A stretch of DNA of 64,000 nt from Dromaius novaehollandiae. Lineage: Eukaryota; Chordata; Aves; Casuariiformes; Dromaiidae. Below, one piece after another: positions 32,765 through 44,133 of the stretch. The DNA lies in the NCBI RefSeq assembly GCF_036370855.1, contig NC_088102.1, forward strand, positions 69,077,601 to 69,141,600. The letters run 5' to 3'. The notes beneath the pieces are model-generated. The model saw only the letters and a program-made list of their open reading frames with translations. It was not told the DNA's origin and did not search any database. How positions within the stretch are numbered: position 1 is the first letter of the stretch; each line of letters opens with the position of its first letter. The position numbers and the translations under genes are program-made.

Positions 32765-35700
32765 CTGCAGGTGGCTACAAAAAGAAGAGAAGTTGTCTTG
32801 AGAACCTCAGAAACTCTCTCCAGCTCAGTTTCTAGGTTGTGAATTTTAGAAGGCAAAGCTTGCTGTTCCTCTCAAGGTTTCACGTTTTCTTGCTCTTCAG
32901 AAAAGCTCTGTGCCCCAATCACATGCACCACTACACTTGCAGGAACCCAGGTCTGTGGGAGGAATCCAGGGTGGCAGTAATGAAAATCTTATTCATACCC
33001 CACTGTTGTATATACCCCACTCCTTTAAATAGGCCTGAGAGTGTAACATCTAGGCCAATATGCATATTAAGACCAGTAACAGAACTGATCAGTTCCCTTT
33101 CACATCCTACTTTATAACACACGATAATTCAATAAAAAGATCAAATTTGTTTCAAAAAAGCTTCCAGTGTTTGGGCAGTGGCACCAGAGAAAAAAAGTAG
33201 GGCCACATTTTTTCTAGTGGTTCTTTTACCATTTGTTGTCAGCATTAAGCAAAGCTGCAGACAGTGAAGTGATGCAGGTGCCCTATACAAGCAGTTTCCC
33301 TAATGTAGAGAGGAACAAACTTTGGCTTTATATTTGTTTAGTCAATAGGAACAATCCTGCAGCACTAGCAACCTGAACATTATGCTGACATCAAAGAAAC
33401 ACTACCGAAAAATCTTTTGCTTAATAGCTGTTATACAAAAAAAGCCAAATCTTGCAATCCTGCCTTGCATTTTGTTCAGACAGGATGATATGAAATGTGC
33501 CACCAGCAGCTGATGCGATTTTCATGTGTTTCTTTACAGTTGATGGTTTTAATTCCCTCTGATGAAAGAAACAATTCTCCCCATTGCTTATTTCTGTTTC
33601 CAAACTGAGATTGCAGACAATACCTGGTGGTATTTTTATTCAATGACACAATATACCATTTGTCAGTTTTTGGCTGACACTCCTCTCCCAGATTTCTATC
33701 GCCCTTCTCAGACAAGAGACAGGGAGCAGTTTCACCTCCCTCAGTTAAGGCACAGAGTCCCTCAGCTACATGTCTTCCAGCTCATGAATCATTCTGCGTT
33801 TTCTCCACTTCTCAGGATCACCTGGATCTTTTCATCCCAAAACCTTCTGTGGCAAAGAACTGGGGTACTAACAGTGCCTCAGATCCCTCCTATTCTCTCC
33901 CTGCAATTTGTTCATTTTTCTGGGTTTGCTTTTAGTACTAATTGCCCCTAATTTGCATTTGGGAGCTCATGGCATGTGTGCGAGGGAACACAGAGTGGGA
34001 ATCACCCCCTTCAAGACTCATCCTCTTCAAGACCCCACAAACCATAGTGGGAACTCAGCTTATCACAGGGTTTAGGCGGGTGGCCAGGCAGAAGCATGTA
34101 GTATACAAGAAAAACATACACCTAGCTTTTGTCTCCTTGCACGAAGGGCCTTGATGGGGTTCCCACATATAACTTGACTGAGTCCTAAGAAAAAAGGAAC
34201 AAAGAAAATATTTTACTCCAGTGTATAACAAATTTTGCTGTCTTTGAAATCAGTCAAAAACCATTTCCTGTATATAGGAGGATGTAATATTTCATCGTGT
34301 AGGTTCACAGTCTCAACTGAGACGGCCTGATGCTGCTGTTAAGAGCAGCAGTTTCCCTGTTTCTACCAGAATCTCTTTTCTTCTGCTCCTGCCCTGCCTC
34401 CTCCCCTATGCTGGTGCAAACACTTGTATGGCCACATGGTAAGCCAGATCAGGCAACAGATTCAAATTAAAACTAAATAAGCTTTTTAAATTTTGCCAGG
34501 TTGCTTTTCAGCTGGATCTCTACCATAATCAGGTTCTCCATGAGGTCATACAGATGCTTGTGCCAAACCAAGAGACAAGGTAGCAAAGGGACAGGAAGAA
34601 AGAGCGATTGTAGGGTGGAGCTACATCTTTTGATAGTGCTGGCTACCTAAAAGCACATGTAAAATTATGGTCTCATTCCCTGGCAGGCTGGACTCAGTTT
34701 TCGTTCACTTTTCCGAAAATGCACTCAGTCGTCAACACTGCGTTGCTTCATCAGATTCACGCTGCCAAGTCCTACCTACAGTGGAGAACTGAGGTGGGAC
34801 TGGCATTTAGGGAGAAGCAGCCCACAGTGCTAGGAGAGCAAACACCATCTCCCCATCTAACCTGCACCCAGAGAGCTGACGGAATTGCAGAATCAAGACC
34901 TTCTCGGGAGCCAGGCGAGAACGCCTTGGGAAGTCTAGAACAACAGGAGTGACCTCCCTTCCCATCTAGGTGTCCCCAGGAATCCAGCCAGCAGCTCCCA
35001 GAGACATCTTTGTTTTCCACTTTAATTTCCTTGCCCTTTGGCATGCCCACACTGTCATCTGCTCTGAGAAGAGCAAGGGTGCAGCTGCCGTAAGTCTTCT
35101 CTACAGTGATCCTGAAAACGCCAAGGCAGCACACGGCCTCCATCCTCACTCCTCTCTGCTAACTTGGCAGTACTCCCAGGTGGCAAAGCCAGACTGCCAG
35201 GGCACAAAGTGCAGTGCCACAATTGCATTTTGGGCTGGCTTTTAAGTCAGGTATGCAAAGTCAAGGAACTGACTCCTCTCGCTGAGATGCTGCCCTGGAA
35301 ACCCAAACGAAAGTACTCCTTGGCAGCAGTGGTGATGCTGCAATCTGAGATCGGATTTGAACATGTAATCTCACGGTGATGGAACACGCGCCACCAATGC
35401 CTTCCTGGAGGACTACTTTGTCTGGATCATGTTTACATGACTGAACAAAGAGTGCCCACATTTTTTCATCTAAGCTAGATTTTAGCGAGCCCTAGCAAGG
35501 TTGATGTGTAATTCAAGGGATATCAGGACAGGCAGCTTCAGGAAGGGAGCACCACCGCAGTATGTGGCTTTCAAGAGACAGAGCAGTGTACAACGTACAG
35601 GGCGGGGGTGAGGGGGAGAAACCCAGAAAGCTTTCAGCTTGCTGCAGGGGAAAGTGAAGGAACACCCAGTCTACAGCAGTAAGCCTCATGGGGGGAAAAA

Positions 35701-35844
35701 AAAAACACCAAAAACCTATGCTGAACCTGATGTAGCAGCAGCATGGGTGGGTGGTATTCAAAGCCCAGGCTTTCATCAGCACTGATAGCATAAGAAGGAG
35801 GTGGAGGTCTGGGAAAGAACAGGATTAAAAAATATATATATTAC
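32765..35844 (-). other. LRRC56 intron(s)
   Basis: About 3 kb, holding the questionable exon at 33,770-33,827. A - strand frame around 34,500-34,560 (LYDLMENLIMVEIQLKSNLA) looks protein-like but lacks a good donor and a family match, so it is not called. No repeats were recognised. Confidence 0.5.
33770..33827 (-). CDS. LRRC56: LRRC56 candidate exon with GDPxK..RKRR motif
   Basis: One - strand frame reads PGDPEKWRKRRMIHELED, matching the human segment G-N-P-T-K-G-L-R-E-R-R that directly follows LTHG. The phases fit the exon at 35,845 (phase 1) and the internal acceptor at 32,742 (phase 2). Against it, the acceptor (GATGAAAAG or GATCCAG) has no good pyrimidine tract and the donor CAT|GTAGCT is poor. 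Upstream bases in another frame (EKIQVIL) look like the preceding part of the same segment, suggesting a frameshifting deletion. Confidence 0.4.
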
Positions 35845-36045
35845 CGTGTGTCAAATCACTGGAGTCATCTTCCGGAAAAAGGCCATCAGAAGCAGTGGGA
35901 CCTGGAAGAGGACAGCCACCGTACAGCAGATGGGCATCGCTAGCTCGCCCTGCATAAGCAGGCCGCTGCACAGTCCCGGGTCTGGAACCTGCGGGGGGCC
36001 TTGGACTGGATCCAGACTGCCTTGCTACTGCCCCAAGACACGAAT
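35845..36045 (-). CDS. LRRC56: LRRC56 exon ending SSDLTH
   Basis: Acceptor CAATCTTTCAG, donor CACACG|GTAATA; phase 1 in and phase 1 out, 201 nt. It encodes a Pro/Ser/Arg-rich linker (ARQSGSSPRPPAGSRPG) and then LLYGGCPLPGPTASDGL and DDSSDLTH. The human protein has the same layout: a Pro-rich stretch, G-G-x-L-P-x-G-L, then S-S-L-T-H-G. The local GC rise against the AT-rich intron also marks it as coding. Confidence 0.88.
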
Positions 36046-38800
36046 CTGAAAGATTGTGCTAGTGTAAGCACAGTCATGCAGGATTTAAACCACACCATCA
36101 TTGCACACTACCAACACAGTGATTGCTGCTCCATGCTTGGAGCTGCGGGAGATGGAGAAACGTCATTACTACTATAAGAAACATACCTGGACTGGGCAAG
36201 CCTGGAGACAGGGTGCTTGCTCATACTGCACATGGTCCCGCCCAGTTACCCTCTGCAGACAGCATTATGTGAAGACACCCAACTAAATCACAGTCCTCCT
36301 CCTTCCTCATCCTGCTTCCAGGTGTCAGGGACCTGCTGCTGGCCGAGGAAGGGGTCAGGAACAGCTCTGTGCCCACCAGCAGCCTCTGACTGCCACGCAG
36401 CTCAGCCTGGATGTGCCCAGAGCTCTGCTGTTTCCCCTGCCTCTCGCTTGCTGCCCACCTGCCCTCACAGCCCCAGAGGAACCATCTCCCTCTTTTGCCC
36501 ACAGGCACAGTCCGAGCTTCAAGGCGGTGCAGATGGTAACAGCCACCTTAGCACAGCTGCTAGTCCACCAGGACAAACCATGCACCACGAATTAGGGAAA
36601 TCTGTGACCTGCAGGGATAGATTCTTCCAGTGCTTCCTCAGAGACAGATATTTTCTCTAGCACAGAAAGAAAGGTGATAATTGAGTTTTCATAAAGCTAC
36701 AGGCCAGGATGGATTATACAGAAGCTAGTGAAGGCAGACAGAGCCTTGAATTCTTACCTGCATGACTGCACGCCGTTTTGGGAGCAGTGCACAGCTGTAC
36801 GAGCAGCACGTGCAGCCAACATACTGTAGGAGAGTAACTCGCATTTCCGTTCCTATATGAATAGCTTGCTTTTTAAAGTGTTGAGCACCTAACAGCTCCA
36901 CAGCGGAGCAATCAGCACTGTAATAATACGGCCATTTCTTTAAAAGCTCAGTGTTAGAGACCTTTAAAATATCTTGAAAGAGCACTGCTATAGGGAAGAA
37001 AAAAATGTGGGGATATCTGAACCTGACCATGTAAGCACATCAGTTCATTGCTGAAGGCAAAAACGTAAGCCCGGTTATACTACAGCACAACAAGAATTGA
37101 GAATTGTTTGCCGGTTCCCTGTTGTTTCTGTCAGCCCACTATATTAACTAGCTTTCTGAACCACAGCTGATGTTGCCAAAGCAGGATCACTGAGGGATCA
37201 GGTTTTAATGCATTTTTTCCCTACCCTAGCTATTATTACGGCTAATGATTTGGACCCACAGGGATTAAATAAATGACAAACGTATGTACTTATTCCAAAA
37301 CAAACTAAATTTTTAATGGAGTACAGTTGGCAGGCATACCACAACCATGGGGGTCAGGAAGCCAACTGCCTTGCCCACACTAATGGGAAGCAACAGGAGC
37401 AGTTATAGGAAATACTTTGTAATATTTAATGGTACGTGGTAAAGTGCATGTAGCACGATATGTAAAAGCATGGCCATCTGAACTATAACCGAGGCTACAA
37501 GCAAGGGGGCAACAGATTTATCTGCAAACCATTTGCTGTATACTAATGAATGTAATGGATTTAATCACAGAGCCAAAAAGAAAAAAAAGGAATAGATCTA
37601 TTACAAGACCACACAATCTCAGTTGCTAGGATGTAGCTGCCATCAAGAGGTGGTGACCAAAGTGCCTTTCCTATTATTAAATTGGAGTAGGAAATCCTGC
37701 TACATCCAAGCTACATGGGGTTGACTGCTACCATGGAAAGGGTTGAGAACAGCTGTTGCTGAAACATTCGTGTCCAGGCTTTTGCTTCTTTCAGTCATGC
37801 AGAATGAATGCTAAGTACCAGATTCCCAGCTAATGTGGAGATTTGCTTGATACTTTAGAACTCACTTGCATTTTTCTGATATTGGTGTCCAGCATAGGAC
37901 AGCTTTCATTTAATTCTGTAATCTCAGAGCTCAATTCGGGAAGAAATAACCAGACTGCAGTCCATTCTTGTCTGTATTCCTTAACTCAGCATGCTGGTGT
38001 AAAATCTAGCATGGCAGCTTATATTTCCCCACCACGTGAGCCCCTCCACCAGCTGGTTAAAAGCAGCACTAAGAATACGCAGCACATTGTGAAAAAACCT
38101 CACTCTGCTTAGTGGAAACTATGCAAGATTATCGTTTACATTTAAACAAGTGCTGAAAGCTAAAGATTACCAACAGAGGTGCATGTGAGTCCTGCTCCTC
38201 CTTGCAGGACCATAAGGACTCTGAGACTCTCCCTGGACTTGGCAAGTGCTCAGGGGCTCAATGGCCTTGCTGGCTGCCAGGGCCGCCTGCGTGGCCACGG
38301 GGCTGCGGTGCGAAGGGAGAGCACCAGAGTCAACCTCACCCAGCACCTGAGTCCTGGCATTAGCATCAACCCACCCAAAGCTGTGTGCAACCCTTGCTGA
38401 GCACACATCTCTTTCTTCAGCAGAGCAAGCCCACCCATGATTTAGGGGCTTGACTAACAGCCTGCTCCACTCTTGGGAGGCTTCCCAGAGGAGAAGGCAC
38501 CGTCACAGAAGCCATGCACTGCGGACGAGGCTTGGGCACAGCTAGGAAGAACTGCTGAGCACAACCGGAATGAACATACAGAACGTTGATCAAAGGTTTG
38601 AGGTGAAAATACAAGGAAAATGATTCCTGCACTGTGGTGAATTCCAATTTTCTCATTTCCCAAATAAAGAATATGATGTCCTCCTCCCTCTGCCCCCCAC
38701 TATAATTAGGTTTGGCTCTGAAGAGACCCGTTTGCTCTTCGTCTTTCTTATTCGCACATCACAACATGAAAAATTGACCTCAGTAGGAAACTTGACATAC
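36046..38800 (-). other. LRRC56 intron
   Basis: About 2.75 kb with open frames of up to 147 codons at 36.2-36.7 kb on the + strand, none resembling a known protein. No repeats recognised. Confidence 0.6.
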
Positions 38801-38978
38801 CTAACCATGAAATATCTCCAGCTAAACCACCTTCCTTGATGGATTCCTTGATGATTAGCCAGTCTTCATTCATCTTCTTGGAAGGAGGGATAACAGTTTG
38901 GCTGGCTGGTATTTCGTCCAAATATTCCAAGTGGGGAATGAGTTTTTTCACTTCAACTCTGTAATTATAATCTGGTCC
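38801..38978 (-). CDS. LRRC56: LRRC56 exon, LRR cap
   Basis: Acceptor CAATATTCCAG, donor GGTTAG|GTATGT; phase 0 in, phase 1 out, 59 whole codons. It starts GPDYNYRVEVKKLIPHLEYL and continues DEIPASQT, the typical C-terminal cap (Y-R-x-x-V-x-x-L-I-P-x-L-x-x-L-D). It then has EDWLIIKESIKEGG, matching the human Q-D-W-L-x-V-K-E-A-I-K segment. This is one of the clearest exons of the gene. Confidence 0.95.
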
Positions 38979-41900
38979 CTGGAATATTGAGAGGGTTGTC
39001 ACTTGAACAGTTTATTCAGCAGACTGCAGACTTCCACCAGCAACACAGCAGTGTTCAATTTGCATGACTGCCACATAACTTGAAATGCCTCCAAGAGGTA
39101 AACCTGCCCACCTCATTCAACAGAAACACATATAATCGGGAATTACTTTTCACTGTGCTTTCTCATGTAATTGCTACTCGAATTGATCACGAATATGTCC
39201 TGAGTAGCACAAACCCATCCCCATCCCAAAGGTTCCTTTGCTGTTTATCTACTGATGACCTTGGTATTTATCTTTGGTATATCATGCATATTGCGCAAAA
39301 CTGAAGGCGGCCACTGATGTCCACAGAAAGCCTGAGCACCCACACCACATGGCCAACCCCTTTCGCTGGTTTTGGGAGCACATCCATAAATGAGCTTTAG
39401 TGAATGAGCTGCACTCATTTTCTGGGTCAGTCTTCAGAGTTTCTATGTGTGATTTTGTGTGACATTAGAAAAGATGATTTATTTTAAACCATGCTTTCTT
39501 CTGCAAGAGGCTGCATGCTAACCACAGCTGCACAGGAGGCTAAAATGGGCTGTACTCAGGTTTCTTTTGAGCACTAGGAAAACTACACGATCACTCCCAA
39601 TGTGCATGGGCTCACTGTGACACCCACTGTGGACAGAATGGGTGCAGCTAACTGCATAACACATGAAATCATTCCCAAGCCCTCTCAAAGCCTGGGATCT
39701 CTGAGCAGCAAGGTCAGTCAAGGACAGTTATAACTATGCTCAGAGCATACTGTGAATTTGGCCATTTTGGTGGAGTCCAGTGCATCACCAGTGGTACCTT
39801 TGTCTTTGGGAAAATTTAGCAATACCTCAGGGCACACTGGGTCATGCAGTTTCGCAACAGAAATACTTTCAGTTAAAATAGTCTAAGATTACAATAGGCA
39901 GCAAACATTGATGGTGATCTCACACATTTCTTTTTAAAGTATAAAGCAAGAATGTGCTGCTAGTGGCAGAATACGAATGGACGGCTTCCCTAAACATAAC
40001 CAGCTACCTATAGATCAATTGTTTGATCCTGATAAATGTTATGTTTCTTACAACATTACATGAAATAACAGAAAACCCCAGAAAGCTAAGTCCTCATTCG
40101 GTACGGATTTGTCACAAACAGAAATCTTTCTGTGGCAGCTGGACAGCTATACACTCCATCCCTCCACATAATATAGCACCAAGGCTGGCAGAGGGAAATT
40201 ACCAGACAAAGCATTTATTTGTTGGCTGTTAAACTTCTCTAAGTCAGCCTTTAATCCTAATTTAGAAAAGGAGTCAACCAATCACCATGCCATCACGTAC
40301 TGCATGTACTCTGAACAGCATCTGGGCTACAGCCAATTTATACCCATGCCCTGTCTGAGAGAAGCATCATGTTACGCTTAGGTTACATTACTGCAACAGA
40401 GGCTGCAGAATTTATCATCAGGTTGTTGCTTTTGGTTTAGATAACAGAGGAAGATGAGCTCATCTAAAAATCAAATTACAGAAAGCAAGCAGGCAATGTG
40501 AAGAAAGAGCAGTAAATCTAGCTGGACCATTCTGTAGATAAAAAAGTAAATAAACAAGAGTGCTTTTACAGAGCTGTAGTATGGGGCACAAAACAATAAG
40601 GAGCTTGAGGATAAAAGCTGGCCACCTAGGGCACATCAAACAAAGTCCACATGTATCCTTTTCTGTATTTCTGGTGATTTTTCTATACCCTGAAGAACTG
40701 CGAACACCATAGTTGAAACCAAGACAGTGACAAGGCTCAAGCAGAAGCTCTCAGCAGCCCAGGGCAGGGCAGGTGCTGTAACCACCACAGGGCTGAGCAG
40801 CTTCCCAGCACGGACTGGGTGGGAAACAGCAGTTAATTCACAGTTTGCCTCTTTTATGGCACAAAGAAGAAACATACCACTGCACAGAGTGTCCCACCAA
40901 ATTCTGGCCAGCATTCAAATGCAACTACTTGCACAAAAACAGAGGCAGCCATTCACCATCAAAAGGGCAGTAGGGCACATGCTGCTCCTCTTTGAGGTCT
41001 GCTTACACCGCAGCATCCCACAAATTCTGATTTCCTCAGCTAAACAAATTAAGAGCAATTGTGACATAACCCTATTACAAATAAATTTAAGGACTCAAGA
41101 TGTCAAGTGAAAATTACATCCTCCAAAGACACGATTTTTGTTGAGCATGCCTGAGCAACAAGGGAGCAGAAACAGACTCCTATGCTGTCAGGAAATACCG
41201 CACGGTTTTCACAGTAGTAAGCTATGATAAGAAATGCCAGAAGCTGCACTGTATTTGTCTCAGTGGGAGTAAAAACAGTAAATAGGCATGCTTTCTCTGT
41301 TTGAAGCAGTGTTTCCTTACTGTAGGAATATTTGTTTTTCCCTCTGAGGACTGCATCTTCAGTAAGGGATGAAATGTCAATGGATAAATAATTTCAGTTA
41401 TAAATAGTTACAAGTGTGGTCCCTGAATTACACTTGTACCAGTTCAAAGCAGGAAAGAAAATGTATAATACTTTGTTTTGGATTCCAGAGAGGAAAATTA
41501 TGATAACTAAAGTACCATCTTGTGCTGCTCCCTTCACTGAGGGGTATGATCAGGCCAATAAACACGTGGATCTAAAAAGTGTGAGGATTTAGGATATCTA
41601 CATTTCTACCATGCAATTGAGTTTTAGAGACAATACCTCAGTTTTCAAGTTTAAATCCAGGATACATATCAAAGCTTATTTTTATATCCCAAGCATGTTT
41701 TTTGAAGCAGACAAAAGTGAAATAGAGTAAGGCAGATAGTAGCTTTGGATCTGTTCATTAAATCTCCCTTACTTTTTTTCTTGTGTGCCCTGAAACCCAA
41801 AGCAGATCATGTATTATTTTGTTTTTATCTTTGTAACACACACCATCTCATGTCCTTACCAAAATACATCCACAGACCTGATTCTATCATTTCTGTATGC

Positions 41901-43435
41901 AAAGGGTGAACCACTACAGTTTGTATCTTCAGCTTTTACAGAGGTCTTCTTGGTCATTTCACTTTAACCTTTTTAAGAAAAAGGACAACAAGCAGTTCCT
42001 ACCATATAGCCTTTCCTATAGCCTTTCCTAGTAATCACAAGAATCCTTTTTCTGAGAGTTCAGCTTTTGGACGTGGTGAACCTGGAGCACCTGCTGTTGG
42101 CATGGAGATCTCTCCCACAGAAATGTCAAAGTCCTTCGAGGGAAGAAAGTTATTCAGTTGAAACACCGCAACTGGCACATCCCATAGGAAGGAAAAATAT
42201 TAACTACTGTCTAACTTGCATTAAGATCCCTACAAGCTAGAAGGATCCATACAGCCGGGTTCCCTGCTCCTTGCTGCAGGACTGTGAAGAAGGAGCGCTT
42301 GGTCTTCTATTTAGACTCCAGTTTGCACTGCAGGCGGTGGGAAGAGATGCCTACAGGCCAAAAGACAAGCAGCCTTCTCCTGTTTTGGCACTGGCTGGAT
42401 CTCAAGGAAAGGCCCGTGCAATTACGTCAAGAGGAAATCCTACGCGCATTCTGGGGGGAGTCGCATTACTCTCCAGACTGCTCAATTTGCCCACGGCAAA
42501 CACTGCTTCCATTATAGATGGGAATTGGTTTTGTTACAGTCTAATCAATTTTTATTGCCGTGGACTTCTCACACAAGACATGCAGGAGCTGGCATCCTGC
42601 AGCAAACCTGAGTATTTTCTGCCATTGAGCTTCCAGATAACCACTAAAAGCTGTCCCACTAGCCCATCTGGACACGATCCTGGGCAATATGCTCTAGGTG
42701 ACCCTGCCTGAGCAAGGGGGTTGGACTAGATGATCTCCAGAGGTTGCTTCCAACCTCAGCCATTCTGTGATTCTGAATCTGTGTCATTCCTGAACAGAAA
42801 GGGAGATAATGTGTTCCTGAGGCAACCAAACTATTTTTTCCCCCTAAATCAACATTTTTGAGAAGAAAGCTCTTCAGGATAATGAAGAAACTGAAAGGCA
42901 CTAAGTCACAAATCTTCTAGAATCCCATTTCTCTCTGTTACAAACAGAGTTCGGGTGTCTGCCTGTTAAAAATGAAGGAAATTAAAAAAAACCCCAAAAC
43001 TGAAAAGCCTGCCCTCTGATTCCTGGTGACCTAGGAAAGGGGCTAGGCTGTTTATAAAAAGCAAGAAGAAATGAAATTTGCAATTCTGACAGACACTATA
43101 CCACACGGTGGAGTCCTAAGCAGTATGTGTGGGAAGCACCCTTGAAAGAACACCTGACTTTTAGTTTAACCCTATTATCACAGGTTGGAAGACGCACATT
43201 GTTCAGGAACAGGCCTGACTCCTCCTAGGTCTCCTTATATTTTACTTGTGCTCATGTGGGAGCCAATACCCACAAGAAGATTTTTCAAAATCTTTAGAAA
43301 TGAAAGATGGAAAAGGCATCCCATGTCATCGCTCAGAATGATACAACAGGAAGATGCAGAAACATTTCTCATTTTCAGCTCAAACTAAAAAAGCACTGCA
43401 AAAATTAATACAGCAAGTTCAAACCAAGTTCTCAC
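38979..43435 (-). other. LRRC56 intron
   Basis: About 4.5 kb, AT-rich, with a CR1 3' fragment at 42.66-42.78 kb. No further exon is needed: flanking exons are phase 0 on both sides of the junction. Confidence 0.65.
42664..42776 (+). mobile_element. CR1 LINE 3' fragment
   Basis: The stretch GGTGACCCTGCCTGAGCA, GGGGGTTGGACTAGATGATC and TTGCTTCCAACC followed by CATTCTGTGATTCTG is the well-known 3' end of CR1 retrotransposons of birds and reptiles. The terminal repeat of ATTCTGTG type marks its natural 3' end. It is 5'-truncated, as usual. It lies antisense to LRRC56. Confidence 0.93.
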
Positions 43436-43633
43436 CTCTGCAGACTCTGCATTTGGCTTCAGACAAATAAGGTTGCCCTCCACTGTCAGGCTGCTCAGTT
43501 TGTAACAAAATCCCAGATACAGCATCTGGTTGATGTCCTCAATATTGTTCCCTTCCAAGTCCAAAACCTCAAGGTGTTCCAGCAAGCTCAGTTGGCTCAG
43601 GTCAGAGATATTGTTATAGGCTACATAGAGTTC
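43436..43633 (-). CDS. LRRC56: LRRC56 exon, LRR core
   Basis: This is 66 codons, phase 0 at both ends, acceptor TTTACTTCTGCTGAG, donor GCAGAG|GTGAGA. It holds three repeats: ELYVAYNNISDLSQLSLLEH, then LEVLDLEGNNIEDINQM, then LSSLTVEGNLICLKP. The wording AYNNISDLS-LSLLE-LEVLDLEGN is almost that of human LRRC56, which makes the gene identification firm. It continues directly from SSLK in the exon at 44,037. Confidence 0.97.
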
Positions 43634-44036
43634 CTCAGCAGAAGTAAACAGAAGAGGTAAACCACAGGCTTGCACAAGTTTTCAAGCTTTGCTAAATATT
43701 TGCTAGTCTTTGAAATATTACATGACATAGATTGAATTTAGCAGATTAGCATAGGCATAACATTTTTCAAGACTAGCCAGTGCTACCTTAAATAAGTAGG
43801 GCTAATATGGAAATGAATGCTAGGCCTGCATTAGGCATTTTCAGCATCAGAACTAAATGTTAAAACTCATTTTAAAAAATACTGCAGCATCCTTTAAACC
43901 AATACATGCAAGTCAAAGTACTCTATCAAGGTCCTTCAGAAAAACAAAGCATGAGAAGAAAACAGAGATTAAAGAGAAGAGTATCCACTGAGGATGGTCA
44001 TGAGATCATGGTTTCTCAGGACACATCTATACTTAC

Positions 44037-44133
44037 TTTTAGAGAACTGCAGGAAGAGATCCCATCTAAATCTGAGAGCCCACAGCGAGCCATCCACAGG
44101 ACATGGAGATGAGACAATGTGGTTCCGAGGTCC
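44037..44133 (-). CDS. LRRC56: LRRC56 exon, LRR
   Basis: Acceptor TTGTTTCTTTCATAAG, donor CTAAAA|GTAAGT; phase 2 in, phase 0 out, 32 whole codons. It reads DLGTTLSHLHVLWMARCGLS and DLDGISSCSSLK, matching human D-L-G-T-S-L-x-H-L-Q-V-L-W-x-A-R-C-G-L-x-D-L-D-G. A longer + strand open frame over the same bases is only its shadow. Confidence 0.97.

Noticed and set aside
34490..34600. A protein-like - strand frame (LYDLMENLIMVEIQLKSNLA) in an LRRC56 intron
   Set aside because: There is no convincing donor, no fit to the exon phases with good sites, and no family resemblance.
43906..44112. A 68-codon + strand open frame
   Set aside because: It overlaps, on the opposite strand, the well-supported LRRC56 repeat exon at 44,037-44,133.
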